From positions 304,826,512-304,890,511 of the forward strand of contig CM060846.1 in NCBI GenBank assembly GCA_030762175.1: DNA of 64,000 nucleotides. Reading direction: 5' to 3'. Positions 58,573-64,000 of this stretch are shown here, in pieces. The notes beneath the pieces were generated by a model that worked only from the letters and a program-made list of their open reading frames with translations, was not told where the DNA came from and ran no database searches. The position numbers and the translations under genes are program-made. The DNA is from Metallyticus violacea (taxonomy: Eukaryota; Arthropoda; Insecta; Mantodea; Metallyticidae). Position 1 is the first letter of the stretch; every line of letters starts with the position of its first letter.

Positions 58573-58615
58573 TAAAGACCCACGGGAGAACTACTTTCTT
58601 ATACCAACTTAAATT

Positions 58616-58652
58616 CTGAAGAAGCGTGACACAGTATGTTGGAAATGTTAGT
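58616..58652 (+). ncRNA. Degenerate hammerhead-like motif
   Basis: CTGAAGA (58,616-58,622), a weak CGTG..TATG stem, then GAAATGTT (58,642-58,649). It probably marks the 3' end of another decayed PLE copy. Confidence 0.25.
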
Positions 58653-58914
58653 GATAGCTTTTATTACTTTGACAAGACAAGACCTGGAAACTGAGCAGAA
58701 TAAATTAACCCAGCTATTAAGCCAGAAATAAACTACATTTATGTTATACACATAAAGGGCTCTAAATAGGTGACAATATACTTTACTAACTGATTAAATT
58801 ATCAGAACATTCATTTAAGAACTTTAAAAAAATAAGATATTTTTAAAAAATTCTGTTGGAAGTCACAGAGGAAACTTGTTAAATGTAAATTACATCCAAT
58901 TTACATTTAAGTAT

Positions 58915-59030
58915 AACTAATCTGTCGTCTAACACACTCAAGTTGGTTGAAGATGGAGAGGATACCTCTTCGAAACCAGTCCCACCATATTTAAGAGTAA
59001 GTGAAGAGTGTGTTAGACGAAAGATTAGAT
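58915..59030 (+). ncRNA. Hammerhead-ribozyme-like structure with long helix I
   Basis: The core reads TTGAAGA (58,947-58,953; consensus CTGANGA, one change), an AGAGG..CCTCT helix II, then CGAAACCAGTC (58,971-58,981), which gives GAAA, a 2-bp helix III (AC/GT, loop CA) and a C at the cleavage position. Flanking gttgg and ccacc can pair imperfectly as helix I. Outside them a 25-bp inverted repeat with 3 mismatches (58,915-58,939; 59,006-59,030) would extend it. Type I hammerheads are known from Penelope-like elements, which fits the PLE about 0.6 kb downstream. One base too many lies before helix II. Confidence 0.5.
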
Positions 59031-59044
59031 ATAATTTATATTTA

Positions 59045-59090
59045 TCAGAACATGTTTCAAGAATATTCACTTTTATCTTCAGTTCAACAT
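59045..59090 (-). ncRNA. Hammerhead-like motif, minus strand
   Basis: On the minus strand CTGAAGA (59,076-59,082), about 17 bases, then GAAACATGTTCTGATAAA (59,041-59,058). The last part is identical to the motif downstream of PLE-3 at 60.83 kb, but inverted. It therefore marks the end of another PLE-3 relative. Confidence 0.4.
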
Positions 59091-59649
59091 TTCTTCTTTT
59101 TTCTTCCAGTTTTAGAAAGGCCTTAATGTCTGTTTTGTCAAGGAGATGTTCATTAATTAACGGTTAATCTATCTAGACACTCTTTCAATAACTTATAACT
59201 ATAGTTTCTAAATAAGGGTTTAAAAATGTGCAATGGCTTCTGTAACAAACTGGAAGCTTTTATAATAGATTAGAGATTGTGACTCAGGGTTTGGAATAAT
59301 AAAACAAAGGAGTCATCAAAAACCAATGTGGACAAACATTAAATAAAATAAAGCAATGTAGTATTAAGTTATCATCAGCAACTCAATAAACATGTACTTA
59401 GATTACTCAACAGTAAACAAGTTGTAAACATAAAGGCAGATAAAGGGAACATTTAGTTATTCTGGACCATGATGACTATATTGAATGGATGAAAATCCTA
59501 GTGGTTAATACAGAATATTCAGTAGAAAGGCATGTTCCTTTGAACGAGTGTGTCAAAGCTGATGACTCTTCCCTCAGGCAGAGTCTCTTTTAATGTTGCA
59601 TTTTTGTTCACTAGTATTCTAAAATGAAAACTGTTCCTTAAACTATAGA
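59091..59649. other. No gene recognised
   Basis: Spacer between the hammerhead-like motifs and the PLE-3 reverse transcriptase. It may be 5' sequence of that element. Confidence 0.4.
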
Positions 59650-60730
59650 AATGGCAAAAAATTATGAATGTACCAATAGACAAAATTGAGGATTACACCA
59701 ATCTTATAAAATTGTGTATAGACCAAAACTTCAAGCTCAACAGAAAAATTAACCAACAAAACTCTGGTTAGGCTATGCTTAATCCCCTCTCTTCATTTCT
59801 GGCAAATTTATTCATGAGTACAATAGGAACACGCATTATCAAGGCATTTCCATATATCTTTAAAGCATGGTTTCATTATGTGATGATATATTTGCAACAG
59901 TACCAAAAAACAGAGAATGCCCTAAAATTACTATCTCCAAAGATAGTAGTAAGACCAAAGTAATAAGCTAACTATGGAAATGGAAGAGGAAGTTGTTTGA
60001 CCTTTTTGGAACTGAAAATCTACAGCAGAAACAACATAATTTTGTTTGATATATATAAGAAACCCATACATACAGATAATTGCATAAAAAATAATAACTT
60101 CAGCCCTAAACCACACCAACATGCCATTATAAACAACCTTGCTCAACATCCTGCTCAACAAGGAAGAATACACAACGGAATACCAATACATCATCAAGAC
60201 TGTCCACAACAATTGATTTGATAGTTCATTAGTAGATAAGATGATCAAACATTTCAAAGACTTTTAGATATAAAAACACTACCACTTTCTCCACGATAAA
60301 AAAAAGCTTAAGTTTCCACAAATTCACTATCATCCATGGGCAAACAAGCATCCATGAAAAATTTTAACAAATTTGATATTGTGTTGGCAAAAAATAAATT
60401 TAATATCAGAAACCTTTTGAACAGTACCAAAAGGATGTTATTCCGTCCAACAAAAAGGCAGGAGTGTATCAGGTAGATTGTTTTGATTCTAATCAGATAT
60501 ATGTATGCAGAACAATAAGAAATTTATAGACAAGATGAAAGAAAACTTTAGAAATGTAAGTTATAAACAGGTGGATAAATTGGCATTTACAGATAATTTT
60601 TGGATGTACAATCACAACAACACACAAGAAACCAAACTGTTGAAAACTACCAACAATCCAAGGGAATTAGCAATATGGGGAAAGATTTTTTTTTTTAAAG
60701 AACAGGCATCTTGTTATGAATTTTGATATC
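59650..60730 (+). pseudogene. PLE family 3: reverse transcriptase C-half and GIY-YIG
   Basis: Blocks across shifted frames: 'LIKLCIDQNFKLN' (about 59,700), 'NPLSSFLANLFMS' (about 59,775-59,815), 'KAWFHYV' (59,866 on; the YVDD catalytic block is lost to a frameshift), 'TFLELKIYSRNNIILFDIYK' and 'KPIHTDN' (about 59,997-60,080, RT thumb), then 'KKAGVYQVDCFDSNQIYVCRT' (about 60,450-60,515), in which GVY and a decayed YVG of the nuclease are visible. The beginning of the RT is missing and the nuclease C-terminus is poorly preserved. It is a dead copy of a third PLE lineage. Confidence 0.85.
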
Positions 60731-60805
60731 CCACCATTGGACTTTCTGTTTTGCTGTATGTTGCAACCACCAGCAGTCATGTGTCATCTGATAGTATTAG
60801 TCAAT

Positions 60806-60850
60806 CTCCAGCTGAAGATGAGCAAATGCTCATGAAACATGTTCTGATAA
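60806..60850 (+). ncRNA. Hammerhead-like motif downstream of PLE-3
   Basis: CTGAAGA (60,812-60,818) matches the CTGANGA consensus. TGAGCA/TGCTCA forms a perfect helix II. GAAAC (60,834-60,838) follows, then ATGTTC, where ACATGT is a palindromic helix III (suited to pairing between two molecules) with T at the cleavage position. CAG and CTG on either side could form helix I. One unpaired T lies between helix II and GAAA. Confidence 0.5.
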
Positions 60851-61039
60851 ATTAATCAGTTAGTGAAGCTTATGTCACCTAATTTGACCTCTTAATTTGT
60901 ATAATTAATCAACTTCACTGTTTAAAGTTCCATTAAGTTTACAATTGCAATACATTTATGTTACTTGTTCAAAATTAATATTTTAAATTTATCAATATGA
61001 TTGTTATTGGTACAGATGACAGCAGCATTTGATTGACAC

Positions 61040-61285
61040 AAGTGGCCCAGGTTACTAAAACATGAATTCAATTTCCGGTAGAAATGTCTGCTCTGATTGG
61101 GATTTTTCTAAGTTTTTCTCAGTCGTCATCAATGGAAATGCCAGGGAGAAATTTAAACTTAAGCCTGGAATGCTTCCTTCCCCAAAAATACCCTTACCAA
61201 TTTGTTATTTCATATCATGCACTATCAGTGTCCACTGCTTTTGATGTCATGGTGATAAAAAAAATTGTTGTTAAACACTATAAAA
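61040..61285 (+). mobile_element. SINE-A, old and head-decayed
   Basis: The body is recognisable ('ttctcagtcgtcatcaatgg', 'aagcctggaatgcttccttc', 'gttgttaaacactataaaac') but box A and B are gone and substitutions are many. It is far older than the SINE-A copies before 33.3 kb. Confidence 0.75.
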
Positions 61286-61289
61286 CAAA

Positions 61290-62599
61290 CTAAATAATAA
61301 AGAAAATGGTGCATAGCTTTTGCACTTTGGAGCTAAGAGTTTATCCATTGTATTAGATCTTATTTCTTTTTGTATAAGCTGCACCACTTCCAGAGTACAT
61401 CACTGTTGTTTGGATCTGCTCCAACTCTTGCTCTCTTTTTGCTGTCTAATTCATTCCACAATTTCTCTGTTGCATATAAAATTATGATGACTCCAGAGGT
61501 CAGGTATTACTTGTATTTTGACATTTTCTGTCTGTTTGCTTTTCAAATATTTCTATCATACTTTTTGGTTAATTATCTTGTTGCATTATTAAATCTCTCC
61601 TTATATTGTGTAATCAGAGCTTACATTTTTGTCCATTTTGCTGGTTACTCTAAGGCCCAGTTTTCTCATTGCTCCTGTAACCCAGATCATGAGACTACCA
61701 GTTTCATATGCATGGTACTTCATGCAGTGGGGAAGAATTATTTTTCTAGGTGAGTGCCCAACTTACCTAATTGCATTTGTGTATCAAATATTTTAGACTT
61801 ATTTTTATCAAATCCAAATAAAAGTCAGCATTCTCTGAAATTTTAGTCATTGTGTATCTTTCGCTCAAGCTGATTGTTTCTTCCTATTTACAGTTTTCAT
61901 GACTCATTTCCTTAATTCATTTATCAAAATGGTTGCAAAAAGGCATATTTTCATAGAGTCAACATATACAGGATAGAATTTTATTTGTCTAATTCTGCAC
62001 TCAAAACAGTAGCCAAAAGTGTTCATTTCACTTTCTTGACATTGTGGTAAACAAATGTTATGATTAGATATTATTATTGGGTTTTCAGTGTGTGATCTAC
62101 TAACATTAGACTCAATCTTATGACAATACAACAGCCATTTTCTTTCTCTCGAATTGTTCAAATTAAATACGTTGTTACACAAGAAAGTTTGAATGCACCC
62201 TTATGTACATGATAATTTTGGATGCTACTGCACTGAATGTGTATACAAAGAATGTGGACAGACATGGATTCATAAATACAAAAATTATTTAACAATGAAG
62301 TAAAATATCTGCAAATGAATTTAGATGTTTATTCATTGTCCTATAACTTAGTCTCAAACAATTGGCAATTACAGGGTATAATATTGAGAAAAATATCAAA
62401 CATTATACTATTACTGGTATTCTAAACTCATAATACCACTGGAAGATAATCAGAACTACTTCACTTATCACAAACACAATGCTTAACTTTGACTGCTATG
62501 TTCATGGCCAATATTACAGGGACCCAAGGTATAATATGCTAAATCTTTTCAGTAGGCACCAGAAGGGAATGTGGGTCAGACAACAGTAATTAAAATTAA
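61290..62599. other. No gene recognised
   Basis: An ORF of 127 codons at 61,370-61,753 (TTG start, hydrophobic) and a minus ORF at 62,182-61,904 have no recognisable family. Confidence 0.45.
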
Positions 62600-62890
62600 G
62601 AATACATTTGATGGTGAATACAGAGGTGAAATAAACAGTACAAATATTCTAGGAATGATCATTGACAAAAATTTAAACTGGAAATAAATAAAAGCATACA
62701 TGTAATGAGACAAATCAGTAAGACAATGGATCACAAAACTATAACACAGGTTTATTACGCACTTATATACTCACACATCAGCTATGGCATTACGTTATGA
62801 GGAAATATTACCCAAAGGAAATGGAAAAAGTTCTAAAATTGCAGGAAAAGCTCATCAGAAAAATAGGTAAGATAAATAATAAACAAAAGC
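62600..62890 (+). pseudogene. LINE reverse transcriptase, 3' fragment
   Basis: Frame-broken translation gives 'ILGMIIDKNLNWK', 'MRQISKTMDHKTITQVYYALI' in part and 'YSHISYGITL'. These are the conserved post-catalytic blocks of Jockey-like and related non-LTR ORF2 proteins (FLGI..D..L.W and YYA...S...YGI). A stop follows 'NWK' and another interrupts after 'GITL'. The catalytic domain itself is absent, as expected for a 5'-truncated copy. Confidence 0.75.
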
Positions 62891-62937
62891 GTAGAATTAA
62901 AATGTAAAATGGAACTTTTACAGTGAAGTCAATCATA

Positions 62938-63842
62938 AAATTCATATTATTGTATCATTTAGTTGAGCTACACACTCTTAATGCTTCACTTACTTGTCAT
63001 AATGTACAGAACCAGTTTTGAGAACATTTGGTGCTTATCATTAGCCAGGCTAAAATTCAACTGTCGGATAATTCGTTAAGCTGTGGGAATGTGTATTCTG
63101 CTCTGGTAGTGATGTGAAAAACTTGTAGTTTATGTTTTCTTCCCTGGCAGTGTCGAAGCTCATTAGACTGTCTTGGTATTTGTAGATGTAGATTTTCTCC
63201 CAAGTTGCTAGTTCTGTAGGTCTTTATATTGATTTTAATAATTTTGTTTCTTTCACTATGTCGTAATTGTCTGTCCAAAAATGATATGCTACTGCTAATT
63301 TTTCCATTTGCTTGTACTTTATATTCCTGAAATTTTCCTATAACCATGTGCCTATGTTTCCCTTTGTTTTCAAATTTAAATTTTTTCACATTTTGCACAA
63401 TATATTTTGTAAATACCTGCTTTTTCTCTCTTGTGGAATACTGTCATTAACATTGTCTATCATTAGGATTTTAACTTTAAATCTATTAACCGGTGCCAAC
63501 CTGATATTAAAATCTTCAAGAATATTCAGAATTTTTTTTTTTTTGTAGCCCATGGATGATATGTGAATTTTTTAAAAATTAGCCTATCTTTCTTGCTGAA
63601 AGTGTTTTGGTTTCTTTGATACGCTTTTGTCTCTTGAATTTCTGTACATTTTTGTGTACTCGTTCTATTTTTATAACCATTTTTAACTGCCGTTTCTTCA
63701 ATTTGTTTGTATTTATTAAAATATTCTTCTTCTTTGTTAATTTGTAGGTTAACTAACCCTTGTGTCAAACTGTTGATAACTGCATGTTTGTGTACTGTGG
63801 GGGTTACAACTGTCAGCTCTGATGTGATTATCTGCATGCGTA
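62938..63842 (-). pseudogene. PLE family 2, third copy
   Basis: Minus-strand translation matches the arms at 49.4-51.7 kb: 'SLTQGLVNLQINKEE', 'IFKKFTYHPWATKK' and the later nuclease region down to the 3' end. It stops at about 63,842, before the reverse transcriptase palm, so only the C-terminal third survives. A hammerhead-like remnant lies at about 63,013-63,050 on the minus strand (CTAATGA; AAAAC). Confidence 0.88.
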
Positions 63843-64000
63843 TCGTTTAGCAAAATAGCTAGCTAATAGATTCAAGACTTTACCAAAATTTCAAAGCAGA
63901 AGTATAAACAATTCATGTCAGTTAATAGAAAAAATTAAAGACATAAAATTACATCCCTCTGACACTCTAATATTTTTGAAATAGAATCGCTTTTTCCAAG
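63843..64000. other. No feature seen
   Basis: AT-rich end of window. Confidence 0.5.

Noticed and set aside
61370..61753. 127-codon hydrophobic ORF as a membrane protein gene
   Set aside because: Starts at TTG, no known family, no supporting gene structure, and T-rich sequence gives Phe/Leu-rich translations by chance.

Overview
The window looks like arthropod nuclear DNA, most likely from an insect with a repeat-rich genome. It is AT-rich and has no operon-like gene packing, no bacterial-style genes and no rRNA. I found no intact host protein-coding gene. Everything recognisable is a mobile element, a remnant of one, or a pseudogene. The insect call rests on the mix of tRNA-derived SINEs, PIF/Harbinger, several Tc1/mariner lineages, Penelope-like elements (PLEs), Jockey-like LINEs, a DUF7869-type pseudogene and a short (TTAGG)3 motif. 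The species cannot be named from the sequence.

Layout. 1-33 kb: mostly unannotatable AT-rich DNA carrying many young SINEs. SINE-A has a Ser/Leu-tRNA-like head. SINE-B has a head with a perfect 7-bp acceptor stem. SINE-C and SINE-D are rarer. Most A copies, and several B copies, have clear target-site duplications, and one SINE-B sits inside another SINE-B. The same stretch holds a PIF/Harbinger remnant (2.6-3.9 kb), Tc1/mariner fossils (8.0, 16.6 and 18.7 kb), a complete but dead mariner (20.7-22.1 kb) and a tRNA-Ile-like pseudogene (2.1 kb). 33-40.7 kb: little is recognisable except an unidentified island at 34.9-36.5 kb with overlapping minus-strand ORFs, possibly an old densovirus-like insertion.

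40.7-48.9 kb is a nested composite. Two PLE copies (family 1) lie head to head. The minus-oriented copy is split by a 4.9-kb Jockey-like LINE (ORF1 with three zinc knuckles, ORF2 with endonuclease and reverse transcriptase, both broken). The plus-oriented copy is split by a 1.8-kb insert that encodes only an ORF1-type zinc-knuckle/coiled-coil protein, a possible half-LINE.

48.9-64 kb looks poorer in CpG and holds older-looking elements: a palindromic pair of PLE family 2 (49.4-52.1 kb) with a 370-bp tandem duplication, a decayed DUF7869-type gene on the minus strand (53.9-55.8 kb), a fold-back Tc1/mariner-like element (57.7-58.6 kb), PLE family 3 (59.65-60.9 kb), a LINE 3' fragment (62.6 kb) and another PLE-2 copy (62.9-63.84 kb).

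The most interesting signal is a recurrent hammerhead-ribozyme-like core (CTGANGA, a short stem, then GAAA) next to PLE 3' ends of all three families. The best example, at 58,915-59,030, has a 25-bp inverted repeat that would extend helix I. Hammerhead motifs are known in PLEs, so this is family-consistent; activity is unproven and most copies carry core changes or an extra base.
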